Of a stretch of 64,000 nucleotides of DNA, positions 16,843 through 25,638 are shown one piece after another. The DNA is from Exiguobacterium sp. s146 (lineage in GTDB: Bacteria; Bacillota; Bacilli; Exiguobacteriales; Exiguobacteriaceae). Under the pieces are notes generated by a model, which had not been told where the DNA came from, did no database searches, and worked only from the letters and a program-made list of their open reading frames with translations. Numbering within the stretch: the stretch's first letter is position 1; the number at the start of each line of letters is the position of its first letter. The stretch lies in NCBI RefSeq assembly GCF_018618415.1, contig NZ_JACSMA010000004.1:62001-126000 (forward strand), read 5' to 3'. The position numbers and the translations under genes are program-made.

Positions 16843-17649
16843 TCACACACTTAGTTTCTTCGTCAAGTAACGACGAGCAATCCAGATTGCCGCAGTCATC
16901 CATCCAATCAAACCGAGCAAAATCAAAAGCATCAACTCGTCCATGAACAACCGGTTTTCTAGGAAATAGAACGTCAGCACAGGAACGAGAATCAGCGTCC
17001 CGAGAATCAACATCGCAAGGATAGGCGCCCATAATGTCCGTTGCCAAAGGCTCCGTTCCATCAATACGAACGCGAAAATGTATAAGATGACAAGCACAAT
17101 CAGTACTTGATGAATCAGAAAATTGACGAATGAGGCGGGATACATGACGGAGAGCGCCCCATCGAAGCGAATCGCTTGTTCGAACGTCCCGCTCACCGGA
17201 ATCATCTGGGAATCAAACCATCCGGTGAACGCTATGTACTGAAGTTTGAGCGCAATCCATTGAACCGATAAGAGACCGAGCACCATCAACATCATCGTTG
17301 CGAGCTTCGCACCAAAGACGAGCATCCGTTGTTGCGGCATGAGCAATAAGCGCATCATGAACGTCCCACGACCTTGGAAGTCGCGATACCAAATCCAAAA
17401 GCTATAGAGCAACATCGCAGCGACGGCCACCCCAATTGACAAAATGAACGGCACCCCACCAATATAATTGCCGAACGTCAAGACGTAATCCGGCGTACCG
17501 GTACGACGAATCTCTTCATACATGTTCGTCTCACTCCAAAGAAAGACCCCAAGCCAGGTGAACTGGGTGACGACGAGCAGTGTGATCAAGATGAGATACG
17601 GTTTCGTCATCCGCTCGACTTCCCATCCGAGTAATTTCAATAAGTTCAT
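16843..17649 (-). CDS. ABC transporter permease, ytr-type operon
   Basis: 268 residues with about six membrane segments (near 20, 60, 100, 160-185, 200-220 and 235-255), without the binding-protein-dependent EAA loop. It overlaps the ATPase gene by four bases. Topology and context (GntR regulator, ATPase) fit an ABC-2-like permease of the B. subtilis YtrC/YtrD kind, associated with cell-wall stress. The substrate is unknown. Confidence 0.8.
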   Translation of the reverse strand: MNLLKLLGWEVERMTKPYLILITLLVVTQFTWLGVFLWSETNMYEEIRRTGTPDYVLTFGNYIGGVPFILSIGVAVAAMLLYSFWIWYRDFQGRGTFMMRLLLMPQQRMLVFGAKLATMMLMVLGLLSVQWIALKLQYIAFTGWFDSQMIPVSGTFEQAIRFDGALSVMYPASFVNFLIHQVLIVLVILYIFAFVLMERSLWQRTLWAPILAMLILGTLILVPVLTFYFLENRLFMDELMLLILLGLIGWMTAAIWIARRYLTKKLSV

Positions 17650-18326
17650 GCGCCGTACTCCTCTCTCATGACATCGACGATTGACTTCCCATGAATGAAG
17701 CGGACGTCCTCGACGTCGAACTCACGGACGATCCGACCGCGGTTCAACATAACGGCCTTGTCGACCAAGTATTCGATATCTTCAATCTCGTGCGTCGTAA
17801 TCAAGACACCGCGGTCTTCCATGATGTCACTCGAGAACAACTCGACGATCTGTTCTTTCGAGAACACGTCGATGCCCGAGAACGGTTCATCGAGCAACAA
17901 ATAATCCGGGTCTTGCGCAATCCCAAGCGCCAAATTCACTTTGGCGAGCGTCCCTTTCGACAGCTCGTTTAACTTGTCCTCCGGGAACAGCTTAAACTCA
18001 TCGACGAGACGGGCGAACAAGTTCGGGTCGAACGTTGGATAAAAATCGCGCATAAATGCCTCGCACTGTTCAATCGTAAAATGAATCGGGAACGTCGAAT
18101 GGTCCGGTACGAACGCGACGCGATTCAAATCAATCGGTTTGCCGTCGACGAGCACCGTTCCCTTGTCGAATGGCGTCAGTCCCATGATGCCTTTTAAAAT
18201 CGTCGATTTCCCGGTACCGTTCAATCCGATTAAACACGTGATTTCCCCTTTTTGGGCCGTGAACGATACGTCTTCGATAACTTGCTTTTTGCGGTAACGT
18301 TTCTTAACTCCCAGTACTTCGATCAT
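17646..18326 (-). CDS. ABC transporter ATPase (YtrB-like)
   Basis: 226 residues from the ATG at 18326, chosen because GGGGAGGGG lies about eight bases upstream and the ABC domain begins there (MIEVLGVKKRYRKKQ). Walker A is GLNGTGKST (about 35-43). The usual LSGGQ is replaced by LSKGTLAKV, as in several ABC-2 ATPases, followed by LLLDEPFSGID and a switch histidine in ITTHEIED. It begins inside the 3' end of the gntR gene. Confidence 0.9.
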   Translation of the reverse strand: MIEVLGVKKRYRKKQVIEDVSFTAQKGEITCLIGLNGTGKSTILKGIMGLTPFDKGTVLVDGKPIDLNRVAFVPDHSTFPIHFTIEQCEAFMRDFYPTFDPNLFARLVDEFKLFPEDKLNELSKGTLAKVNLALGIAQDPDYLLLDEPFSGIDVFSKEQIVELFSSDIMEDRGVLITTHEIEDIEYLVDKAVMLNRGRIVREFDVEDVRFIHGKSIVDVMREEYGA

Positions 18327-18696
18327 CGAGATTCCCCTCCCCGTATTGCCGTTTGATTTTATCGACAAGCTCATCCATCGTGACATCGAGTTCTTGAATC
18401 GATTCGACGAAGACGGCGACCGCCTCATCGACAAGTTCCGTCCGGATGCGTTTCAATACGTGTTCATCGGTCGTCACGCGGCTCGGACGGTTGCGTTCGG
18501 TCGTAATCAATTGTTGTTCCTCCATCTCCTTGAACGCCTTTTGGACGGTGTTCGGATTGATTTTCAGTTCGGTCGCGAGCTCGCGTCGCGACGGCATCTC
18601 TTCGCCCGCCTGCAGTTCACCAAGCGCCATCTTCTTTTTGAAGTAATCGACGACTTGCATATAAACCGGGGCTCTCGTGTTGAATTGTATGATCAT
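18304..18696 (-). CDS. ytrA: GntR-family repressor, YtrA subfamily
   Basis: 130 residues: an N-terminal winged helix-turn-helix (about 10-75; MPSRRELATELKINPNTVQKAF) and only a short helical C-terminal dimer arm, the defining shape of the YtrA subfamily. GAGGTG precedes the ATG. Two inverted repeats related to AGTGTA...TACACT sit over its promoter, so it should repress its own operon; YtrA in B. subtilis binds such repeats and responds to some cell-wall antibiotics. Confidence 0.88.
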   Translation of the reverse strand: MIIQFNTRAPVYMQVVDYFKKKMALGELQAGEEMPSRRELATELKINPNTVQKAFKEMEEQQLITTERNRPSRVTTDEHVLKRIRTELVDEAVAVFVESIQELDVTMDELVDKIKRQYGEGNLDDRSTGS

Positions 18697-18711
18697 GTTG
18701 TCACCTCTCTA

Positions 18712-18774
18712 AGTGTATGATGAGTCTAATACACTATCTAACTGTATTATCATCATAATACACTAACGAGTCAA
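18712..18774 (-). promoter_or_regulatory. ytrA promoter with two YtrA operators
   Basis: -35 TTGACT (18769-18774), 17-bp spacer, -10 GATAAT (18746-18751) on the minus strand. Inverted repeats AGTGTAT-N10-ATACACT (18712-18735) and ACTGTATTAT-N4-ATAATACACT (18741-18764) cover the -10, spacer and start region. Confidence 0.8.
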
Positions 18775-18794
18775 CAGTTTTTCCCAAAACAAAA

Positions 18795-18825
18795 ACGCAC
18801 CCGCCTATATATGGATGCGTCAACT
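18795..18825 (-). terminator. Terminator of the uridine-kinase-like gene
   Basis: On the minus strand GACGCA and TGCGT form an interrupted stem followed by TTTTTG; it overlaps the 3' end of the gene. Confidence 0.55.
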
Positions 18826-19425
18826 GGATTGGACAATTCGATCAGCCTTATCTTTCGGGTTGATGGTCTTCAGATAATGCGCCTCCCCTAGCCAATACCG
18901 GCGTTCGTACTTGGCGAGCCGCTCCGCCAAGTCACCGATATACGTATCTCGATGCAGCACACGTTCATAACGGACCTCCTGCGGACAGTCGAGATAGACG
19001 ACGTAATCGAAGTAAGCGTGCCATTCGTCACGGAGTAAAAAAATGCCTTCAATCAGGATGAGTGCATCGGCTGCGACCTCGAGTGGTCGCATGACGATTT
19101 CGTCCCGATCGCGCTCATAATACGGCAACGTCAGATTCGTCTGCCCTTCCCGAAGCGGTTTGAACAAGGTCTCCACGAGCAAGTCGACATCCCATTGGAG
19201 CGCATAATATTCCATCGCCTCTGACTGCCCCGTCGCGTAACGTCGGTGCCGCTCGACGATGAAGTCGTCTATATGGAACACCACTTCACTCGGTGCGGTC
19301 CCGCGCAGTTGTTCAACCAGTGTCGTCTTCCCCGCCCCACTCAATCCGTCGATGGCGACGAGGAACGGCCGGTCTGCCTTGCGTTCCGTATATGCACGGT
19401 GAATATCTGTTCGAAGTCGCTCCAT
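18820..19425 (-). CDS. Uridine kinase-like P-loop protein
   Basis: 201 residues from MERLRTDI. Walker A is GLSGAGKTT (about 23-31), followed by the uridine-kinase-like HIDDF (about 50) and an IEGIFLLRDEW segment, so it belongs to the uridine kinase/phosphoribulokinase superfamily; the true phosphate acceptor is unknown. The ATG at 19425 has GGGGAG eight bases upstream; earlier in-frame starts lack one and run through the oxidase terminator. It stands alone, as a terminator precedes and follows it. Confidence 0.78.
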   Translation of the reverse strand: MERLRTDIHRAYTERKADRPFLVAIDGLSGAGKTTLVEQLRGTAPSEVVFHIDDFIVERHRRYATGQSEAMEYYALQWDVDLLVETLFKPLREGQTNLTLPYYERDRDEIVMRPLEVAADALILIEGIFLLRDEWHAYFDYVVYLDCPQEVRYERVLHRDTYIGDLAERLAKYERRYWLGEAHYLKTINPKDKADRIVQSS

Positions 19426-19447
19426 TTTCCCATCTCCCCACATGAAA

Positions 19448-19476
19448 AAGTCAGCCCTAAAATACAGGGCTGACTT
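19448..19476 (-). terminator. Terminator of the oxidase operon
   Basis: AAGTCAGCCCT and AGGGCTGACTT form an 11-bp perfect stem over seven bases, followed by TTTTC on the minus strand. Confidence 0.9.
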
Positions 19477-19480
19477 CAGT

Positions 19481-21166
19481 TTACCAGAGCACCCAACCTT
19501 TCGCTCCCGGCGGTGCACTCTCAATCAAGTGCCAAATTGGAATCGTATAAGCGAAGGCGATCAAGACGAATGTAACCGTGATCCAAAGCTTCCAGTTCTC
19601 GAAGAAACGCGGTGTCTCCATCGCCGCCTCTTCCGTCTCGGCGAGCGGGAACTCCTCTTCGCCTTTCGGCGCGAGGAACGACAAGTTGAACATCGAATAG
19701 ACGAAGATGAGGACCGAGATCAACAGGATCGTTCCGCCGATCGCCATCGCGATGTGGTATGGGATCCATTCGTGCGTGAGCGCGTCCGAGAAGTACGTCG
19801 CCGGACCGGTCCGACGCGGGTTCCCTTGTAATCCCGAGATGTGCATCGCGTAGGACATGATTGACATCCCGAACGCCCACGTGCCCGCTTGAATCAATCC
19901 GAGGCGATTCATCGCTTTCGTGAGCGTGCGGCCGCGCAATACCGGCACGAGCCAATATGCCGTTCCGAAGAACGTCAAGGCGACGGCCGTCCCGACCGTG
20001 ATATGGAAGTGGCCCGTGACCCAAAGCGTGTTGTGGACCATCGCGTTCAATTGGTGCGATGCGTTGATGATGCCGCCGGCCCCGGCCGGAATGAAGAACA
20101 ACATGCCAACGAACGGAGCGAGGAAACGGACATCTCTGTACGGCATCTTCTTGACCCAACCAAAGAGACCGCGAGCTCCAAGGGCCCGACCGCGCAACTC
20201 AAACGTCGCGAAGAGTGAGAACGCCGTCATGAACGACGGGATGACGACGAGGAACGTCAAGATGACTTGGACGAACTTCCAGAACGGCTCAATCCCCGGT
20301 TCCGTCAATTGGTGGTGGAAACCGACCGGAAATGAGAATAACAGGAACAACAAGAATGCCATCCGTGCGAGCGCGTCCGAGAAGATTTTGCCGCCGATGA
20401 CTTTCGGCACGACCGTATACCAGACGATATATGCCGGCATGAGCCAGAAATAGACGAGCGGATGACCGAAGTACCAGAACAGGGTCCGGCTCAACTCGAT
20501 TCCGACCGTGTCTTTCCAGCCGAGGGAGAGCGGGAGCAGTTGAAATAAAATCGTCCCGGCGACACCGAGCGTGGCGATGACCCACAAGAGCATCGTCATG
20601 ATACTCATATACGCTGGGAGCGGCGGATGAACGCCTGGATTCTCCCGTTTATAGTCCGCATACATCCGGAACATGGCGAACGCCGACAACCACGTCCCGA
20701 CGACGAACAAGACGAGACCGATATAGAACACCGGGTCGGCCATAAGCGGTGCATAGAACGTGTAGAGCACGGTCGCTTTGTTGGCGAGCACCATGATCGT
20801 GACGAGCACGGCCCCGGCGATAATCATCCAAAATCCGAGCCAAGCGACTCGCGTCGGGAACGATTCAAAGCGTCCGAACGACTTGGCGAGGAGCGCGTAG
20901 AGCAGACCGATGATAAACATCGTCGTGAATACGAGGCCGAGCATGATACCGTGGGCCGTCAACAGTTGATAATAGCCGAATACTTCCGGGATGACCCCTG
21001 TCCGGATGAGCGTCTGCATGAGACCGGCTAATCCACCGATCAAGACGGCGAGGACCGAGATGACGACGTGCGCATAGGCAAGGCGTGCTTCTTTCGCACC
21101 GATGCTCGGCACCGGTACACCGCGTTCCATCTCCCACTGTTTTAATTTCGAGGCTACGTCGTTCAT
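19481..21166 (-). CDS. b(o/a)3-type cytochrome oxidase subunit I
   Basis: Catalytic subunit of a proton-pumping heme-copper oxidase in the membrane, reducing O2 to water. 561 residues with about 13 membrane segments. Metal ligand motifs are visible: TAHGIMLGL (heme), WYFGHPLVYFWLMPAY (CuB His-Tyr region), HHQLTE (CuB His pair) and VTGHFHITVG near the end. The sequence resembles the ba3 (B-family) subunit I rather than caa3 or quinol aa3 enzymes. It overlaps subunit II by four bases. Confidence 0.92.
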   Translation of the reverse strand: MNDVASKLKQWEMERGVPVPSIGAKEARLAYAHVVISVLAVLIGGLAGLMQTLIRTGVIPEVFGYYQLLTAHGIMLGLVFTTMFIIGLLYALLAKSFGRFESFPTRVAWLGFWMIIAGAVLVTIMVLANKATVLYTFYAPLMADPVFYIGLVLFVVGTWLSAFAMFRMYADYKRENPGVHPPLPAYMSIMTMLLWVIATLGVAGTILFQLLPLSLGWKDTVGIELSRTLFWYFGHPLVYFWLMPAYIVWYTVVPKVIGGKIFSDALARMAFLLFLLFSFPVGFHHQLTEPGIEPFWKFVQVILTFLVVIPSFMTAFSLFATFELRGRALGARGLFGWVKKMPYRDVRFLAPFVGMLFFIPAGAGGIINASHQLNAMVHNTLWVTGHFHITVGTAVALTFFGTAYWLVPVLRGRTLTKAMNRLGLIQAGTWAFGMSIMSYAMHISGLQGNPRRTGPATYFSDALTHEWIPYHIAMAIGGTILLISVLIFVYSMFNLSFLAPKGEEEFPLAETEEAAMETPRFFENWKLWITVTFVLIAFAYTIPIWHLIESAPPGAKGWVLW

Positions 21167-21636
21167 TTAGCCACCACCTTAATTTTTGTCGACATCATGT
21201 GATGTCCGGTCCCACAATATTCGTTACAAAGGATTAAATATTCGCCCGCTTCATCAAACGTATACGTGAGCGAGTTGATATGACCGGGTACGACCATCAT
21301 ATTGACCGGTGTGCCCGTCAACTGGAAACCATGGACGACGTCCGGTGATGTGACGAGAAACGTGACTTTCGCCCCTTTTGGAATCTCGACGTTGCCCGGC
21401 GTGAACGTGAACGCTTGCGCGACCATGACGAGTTCATATTCGTTATCGTCAATTTTATGAAGTCCCGGTTTGTCGAACGGGGCGGTTTGATGTACTTTCG
21501 CCGGATCGATCAAATCCGCGTCCGAGGCCGGTTGATTGCCTGCGGCAAAGGCAGAGATGCCAAGTACAGTCAAAAACACGCCTAATAGAATGATGCCGAA
21601 TACAAGCCAATATTTCTCAAGTTTATGAATATGCAT
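21163..21636 (-). CDS. Cytochrome oxidase subunit II (CuA)
   Basis: 157 residues: one N-terminal membrane anchor (about 10-32) and a cupredoxin domain outside the membrane. The CuA site is intact, with an upstream HGFQL histidine and CNEYCGTGHHMM near the C-terminus. The single anchor and short length fit ba3-type subunit II, which takes electrons from cytochrome c. GGAGGAGAG precedes the ATG. Confidence 0.92.
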   Translation of the reverse strand: MHIHKLEKYWLVFGIILLGVFLTVLGISAFAAGNQPASDADLIDPAKVHQTAPFDKPGLHKIDDNEYELVMVAQAFTFTPGNVEIPKGAKVTFLVTSPDVVHGFQLTGTPVNMMVVPGHINSLTYTFDEAGEYLILCNEYCGTGHHMMSTKIKVVAK

Positions 21637-21657
21637 ATGCTGCTCTCCTCCTGCTCG

Positions 21658-21777
21658 TTATCGCGTCACAAATAAGTAAAACACCGACGACCACATGGCA
21701 ATGATGACGCCCGCGACAATCATGACCGATGTGAACGTGCCTTTTAAGTTCGGTTCTTGTCCATCGTTTTTCTCCAC
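21658..21777 (-). CDS. Oxidase subunit IIa-like small protein (39 aa)
   Basis: A 39-residue reading frame from a GTG start (MEKNDGQEPNLKGTF), then one membrane helix (SVMIVAGVIIAMWSSVFYLF) and a TRN-like end (VTR). AAAGGGG sits about ten bases upstream. It is first in the oxidase operon, 21 bases before subunit II. In ba3 oxidases a single-helix subunit IIa supplies the missing second helix of subunit II, which is exactly what is absent from the subunit II here. Easily missed because of length and GTG start. Confidence 0.82.
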   Translation of the reverse strand: MEKNDGQEPNLKGTFTSVMIVAGVIIAMWSSVFYLFVTR

Positions 21778-21811
21778 GTGAAGGACCCCTTTCCCTTTGA
21801 TTTCCACTTTT

Positions 21812-21855
21812 ATTGTATGAAATGGGATGAGGATTAATATGTGACATTTATCACT
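21812..21855 (-). promoter_or_regulatory. Oxidase promoter with Fnr box at about -41.5
   Basis: TGTGACATTTATCACT (21840-21855) matches TGTGA-N6-TCACA at 9 of 10. A minus-strand -10 TACAAT (21812-21817) puts the predicted start near 21806 and the box centre near -41.5, the classic Fnr activation position; no -35 is needed or seen. Confidence 0.75.
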
Positions 21856-21927
21856 CCAAAAGTGACAATCACATCAAATTTGCGTAGTTTCCACACATAA
21901 AGTTCACATTTGATACAAAGCCATACA

Positions 21928-21967
21928 AAAAAGGCGATCGTCCCGACAGCGGTCGAGTCAATCACCT
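21928..21967 (-). terminator. fnr terminator
   Basis: On the minus strand GGTGATTG pairs with CGATCGCC, with an inner CTCGAC/GTCGGG stem, followed by six T. It separates fnr from the oxidase promoter. Confidence 0.75.
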
Positions 21968-22016
21968 GTTCGTTTGCGCACACTGTGACAAGAAAAAATG
22001 TGGCAACACTTGAATA

Positions 22017-22727
22017 TCAAAGCCGACAGATGCCGGCAGGACAGCCTTCACAATAACAGAGCTCTTTCAAGAAATCGATGTTATGCAAAATCATCTCGGT
22101 CCCCGTCGTCGTCAACATGCCTTCCTTCCGCCACTGGTTCATCATCCGATTGACCGTCTCGCGAGGTGCACCGATCAGCTGGCCGAGCTCCCCGTCTGAC
22201 GGATGTTTCGGTACGATGATCCCTTCTGCTGACTCGACACCGTCCATCGCCGCCATGCGCAATAACGTGGAGGCGAGTGCACCCGGTTTTCCGTAAAGCA
22301 GCAAGTCACGTAGTTTCATCTCGGACTGCTTGCGCATCATCGACGTCCATCGTAGTACTTCAGTGGCCAACTGCGCATCGCGCCGCACGAGTTCATCCAT
22401 CTCTTGCTTCGAGATCCAACCAATGACGCTGTCCGTTGTCGTCTCGATGCTATATGAGCTCGGGAACACCTCATCGATATCGAACTCCCCGAAGAAGTCG
22501 TCCGCCCCATACATGAACATGATGAGCGCGCTCCCTTTTTTCGTCAGCTTCGTGAATTTGACGGAACCGCTCTTCAAATAAAAGAACTTGTTGCACTTCT
22601 CGCCTTCCCAACAAACGATGCTCCCTTTCGAATGATCCTGAAACGTCATCATCTCGAGCAAGAGCTGTTTCGTCTCTTGCGAAAAGACAAAGCTGTTCGG
22701 TTTGGTCGTTCCGCATTTCATGGTCAT
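22017..22727 (-). CDS. fnr: Oxygen-responsive regulator Fnr
   Basis: CRP/FNR-family regulator of 236 residues: cyclic-nucleotide-binding fold (about 20-130), then helix-turn-helix with APRETVNRMM, whose E-x3-R fits a TGTGA half-site. The C-terminal CEGCPAGIC gives C-x2-C-x4-C, the [4Fe-4S] pattern known from B. subtilis Fnr, unlike the N-terminal cluster of E. coli. The ATG at 22727 is eight bases after GGAGGGAG; an upstream GTG is less likely. Boxes for it lie at the neighbouring oxidase, near pflB and weakly at its own promoter. Confidence 0.9.
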   Translation of the reverse strand: MTMKCGTTKPNSFVFSQETKQLLLEMMTFQDHSKGSIVCWEGEKCNKFFYLKSGSVKFTKLTKKGSALIMFMYGADDFFGEFDIDEVFPSSYSIETTTDSVIGWISKQEMDELVRRDAQLATEVLRWTSMMRKQSEMKLRDLLLYGKPGALASTLLRMAAMDGVESAEGIIVPKHPSDGELGQLIGAPRETVNRMMNQWRKEGMLTTTGTEMILHNIDFLKELCYCEGCPAGICRL

Positions 22728-22789
22728 GTTGTCTGCTCCCTCCACTAATCGTAGACCGATTAAGTCTCGTACGTCATGTGTATGGCTAT

Positions 22790-22842
22790 ATTATACAAGA
22801 CGTCTAGAGCTAGTTTCATAAAAGTATGTGACATTTCAAACA
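22790..22842 (-). promoter_or_regulatory. fnr promoter with weak Fnr box
   Basis: A minus-strand -10 TATAAT (22790-22795) has a poor -35. TGTGACATTTCAAACA (22827-22842), one perfect half-site and one partial, lies about 50 bases above the predicted start. Autoregulation is possible. Confidence 0.45.
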
Positions 22843-22869
22843 ATCTTCTTATTCTGTGGGCACAAAAAA

Positions 22870-22890
22870 GACTGCAGGCTCCCTGCAGTC
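22870..22890 (-). terminator. Aldehyde dehydrogenase terminator
   Basis: GACTGCAGG and CCTGCAGTC with a three-base loop, followed by TTTTTTG on the minus strand. Confidence 0.9.
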
Positions 22891-22898
22891 TAGTCGAA

Positions 22899-24284
22899 TC
22901 AACGGTAGACGAGTCGAATCAACTTCTCGGCCGCCTTGAAATTCGGGTAACGAATCGGTAAATCGAACTTCGTCGTATTTCGTAAAATCGATTTGGCGTG
23001 ACTGAACGTCTCAAAGCTATAACGTCCGTGATACGAACCCATCCCGCTCTCACCGACGCCGCCGAACGGCAGGTTCGGGTTAGTCAAATGCATGAGCACG
23101 TCATTGACGCAGCCTCCGCCAAACGTGAGATGTTTCATCACGGTCTGCTCCACCGCTTTCGTCTCGGTGAACAAATAGAGCGCGAGCGGATGTGGGCGCG
23201 ATGACACGAACTCAATCACTTCGTCGAGTTGCCGGTACGTGAGGACTGGTAGAATCGGTCCGAAAATCTCATCTTTCATGACGTCCGCACCCTCTTCGAT
23301 GTCCGTCATCACGGTCGGGGCAATCTTCAATTGGTCCCGGTCCGTCTGTCCTCCGAAGTAAACGTTTCCTTCTGTCAAATATCCGGTCAAGCGGTCGAAG
23401 TGGGTCTCATTGACGATTCGTGTGAACCGTTTCGTCCCGACGCCGTTCCCGAACATCGTGAACGCCTCCCGTTTGATGGCCTCGAGGAACGCCTCCCGTT
23501 TGGATTCATGGACGAGGACGTAATCCGGGGCGACGCATGTCTGCCCGGCGTTCATCCATTTGCCCCAGGCGATACGCTTGGCCGCAATCTCGATATTGGC
23601 ATCGTCATGGACGATGGCCGGTGATTTCCCACCGAGCTCGAGCGTGACCGGCGTTAAATGCTTCGCCGCCGCCTTCATGACGATTTTGCCGACCGGTGTC
23701 GACCCGGTGAAGAAGATATGGTCCCACTTCTGGGCGAGCAACTCGGTCGCCACGTCCTTATCCCCTTCGACGCTGACGACGTAGCGGTCGGTGAACGCCC
23801 GCTCGAGCACTTTCGTGATCATTTGGGCGACGTTCGGTGTCAATTCCGAAGGCTTCACGACAGCCGTGTTCCCGGCGGCAATCGCTCCGATGAGCGGCGC
23901 CATCGCCAGTTGAAACGGATAGTTCCATGGGGCGATCACGAGTACCGTTCCGTAAGGTTCATACATGACCTCACTTTGCGTTCCGAGATGGATTGAGGCG
24001 CCACGGACACGTTTCGGGCGCATCCAACGCTTCAACTCACGCATCGTCCGAGTGATTTCGTCATAGACGAAACCGATCTCAGTCGTGAACGCGTCGAGTT
24101 CTGATTTGTTCAAATCCTGCTCCAACGCTTGAAGAATCTCAGCTTCATGATGCTTGATCGATTCTTTCAAGAACGTCAACATGCTGAGTCGGAATGCGAG
24201 CGACTTGGTCGCTTGCGTCCGAAAGAAGCGACGCTGTTTACGAATAAGCTCTTCGATGGTCAACTGTTCGATTGGTGCGAGCAT
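22899..24284 (-). CDS. Class 3-type aldehyde dehydrogenase (YwdH-like)
   Basis: Oxidises aldehydes to acids with NAD(P)+. 461 residues from ATG 24284, chosen for GGGAGG seven bases upstream. Family marks include FTGSTPVGKIV for cofactor binding, LELGGKSP with the general-base glutamate, and NAGQTCVAPDYVL with the catalytic cysteine; VAPDY after the cysteine and the short length are typical of ALDH3 enzymes for medium/long-chain aldehydes. It stands alone; physiological substrate unknown. Confidence 0.9.
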   Translation of the reverse strand: MLAPIEQLTIEELIRKQRRFFRTQATKSLAFRLSMLTFLKESIKHHEAEILQALEQDLNKSELDAFTTEIGFVYDEITRTMRELKRWMRPKRVRGASIHLGTQSEVMYEPYGTVLVIAPWNYPFQLAMAPLIGAIAAGNTAVVKPSELTPNVAQMITKVLERAFTDRYVVSVEGDKDVATELLAQKWDHIFFTGSTPVGKIVMKAAAKHLTPVTLELGGKSPAIVHDDANIEIAAKRIAWGKWMNAGQTCVAPDYVLVHESKREAFLEAIKREAFTMFGNGVGTKRFTRIVNETHFDRLTGYLTEGNVYFGGQTDRDQLKIAPTVMTDIEEGADVMKDEIFGPILPVLTYRQLDEVIEFVSSRPHPLALYLFTETKAVEQTVMKHLTFGGGCVNDVLMHLTNPNLPFGGVGESGMGSYHGRYSFETFSHAKSILRNTTKFDLPIRYPNFKAAEKLIRLVYR

Positions 24285-24374
24285 AAATCTGCCTCCCTTG
24301 GATGATAACGCTAGCTCCATCTTATCATCTTCACTCGGTCAGCGACCATTTTGAACCTTCGAGGCACGTCCGTC

Positions 24375-25532
24375 CTATCTGACAGGCACGTCCCATTTCT
24401 TCGTTTGTTGCATGACGACAAAAATCAAACCGGCGAGGAGCAAGATACCACCCGTCACCGTAAACTTTTGCGTCAGCGAAACCGGGAGCCAACCTAACAA
24501 CGCCGATCCCGTCACCGTACCGAGCGAGAAGAACGCATAAAAATAGCCGTACGACTTGCCGCGATTGGTCTGATTCGTCGCTTTAATCAACATTGTGTTG
24601 ACGGCCGGGAATAAGATGGCGAACCCGATGCCATACAAGGCGAGGACACCGTACAAGAGGAGCGACGTCTCAGATTGACCAATCAACAGTTGGCTCACCC
24701 CGAGAATCCCGACACCGAGCGCTGCCAATTTGGCCGGCTCGACTTGGTCGAACAAGCGGTTCGTCGGCAAGACGAACACGAGCACCGCCATGATGCCAAA
24801 CGTGCTGAGCAACGTCCCGCTCAAACGGGAGTCGTACCCGAGCGATTGCACGTAAAGGGGAAGCAAGTACGCAATCGCCCCCTGTGAGAACATCAGGAGG
24901 AAGGCACCGATATACGCCTTCACCACGTCTCGCTCGAGCCGCGACGTCCCCTCCTCTGCACGATGCGACGTCTCAAGCATCAACTTCGACGGGCGCAAAA
25001 AGACGAGCGCGAGGAGCGCGACCGCCAACCCGAACAGCGCGACGTACGTGAAGACGACAGGGACCGTCGTCTGGCTAGCCATGATGCCGCTGAACGCCGG
25101 GCCGACGATGGCTGCCAAGCCGACAAAACTACCGGTCAACGCCACCTTTTTACCTTGTCGGTTCGCGGCGGTCAGATTGGCGGACAACGTGAACGCTGCC
25201 GGAACAATCAAACCGGCGACGAAGCCGTGCGCGACCCGGACAATCAACAGTGCCGTCGCCGTGTCGACGAGGTGGTACGACACGAGACTGAGGCTCGACA
25301 GCACGAGACCGACGAGCAAAATGACGATCGGACCGATCCGGTCGGTCCAGATGCCAGATAAAATGTTGCCGAACGTGTTCGACAACGAGTAGATGGCGAT
25401 GACGAGCCCTGCGAGGAACGGTGTCGCGCCGACCGATGTCGCAAACGTGCTCATGACCGGTAGCTGGGCGAATAAATCAAAGAAGGCAAAAAAGACGATA
25501 CTATAAATGACAAACGCGGACGCTTTATTCAT
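24375..25532 (-). CDS. MFS transporter, 12 TM
   Basis: 385 residues with about twelve membrane segments and an MFS loop motif after segment 2 (GIWTDRIG). Closest in style to small-drug and sugar-efflux exporters; substrate not assignable. The ATG at 25532 is eight bases from AAGGAG, and an upstream GTG is too close to it. It is a single-gene unit downstream of the deoD terminator. Confidence 0.82.
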   Translation of the reverse strand: MNKASAFVIYSIVFFAFFDLFAQLPVMSTFATSVGATPFLAGLVIAIYSLSNTFGNILSGIWTDRIGPIVILLVGLVLSSLSLVSYHLVDTATALLIVRVAHGFVAGLIVPAAFTLSANLTAANRQGKKVALTGSFVGLAAIVGPAFSGIMASQTTVPVVFTYVALFGLAVALLALVFLRPSKLMLETSHRAEEGTSRLERDVVKAYIGAFLLMFSQGAIAYLLPLYVQSLGYDSRLSGTLLSTFGIMAVLVFVLPTNRLFDQVEPAKLAALGVGILGVSQLLIGQSETSLLLYGVLALYGIGFAILFPAVNTMLIKATNQTNRGKSYGYFYAFFSLGTVTGSALLGWLPVSLTQKFTVTGGILLLAGLIFVVMQQTKKWDVPVR

Positions 25533-25638
25533 GGTCACAACTCCTTGATCCAGCCCGCTGCGGGAACTGTTCGTTTCAGCTTCAGTCTAGCCTGCCGGTT
25601 TCACTTTGTATACACGGGAAGGCGCGCGGACACAAAAA

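Noticed and set aside
22880-22925. Direct repeat AGTCGAATCAAC near the aldehyde dehydrogenase stop
   Set aside because: Only two 12-base copies partly in coding sequence; no flanking element.
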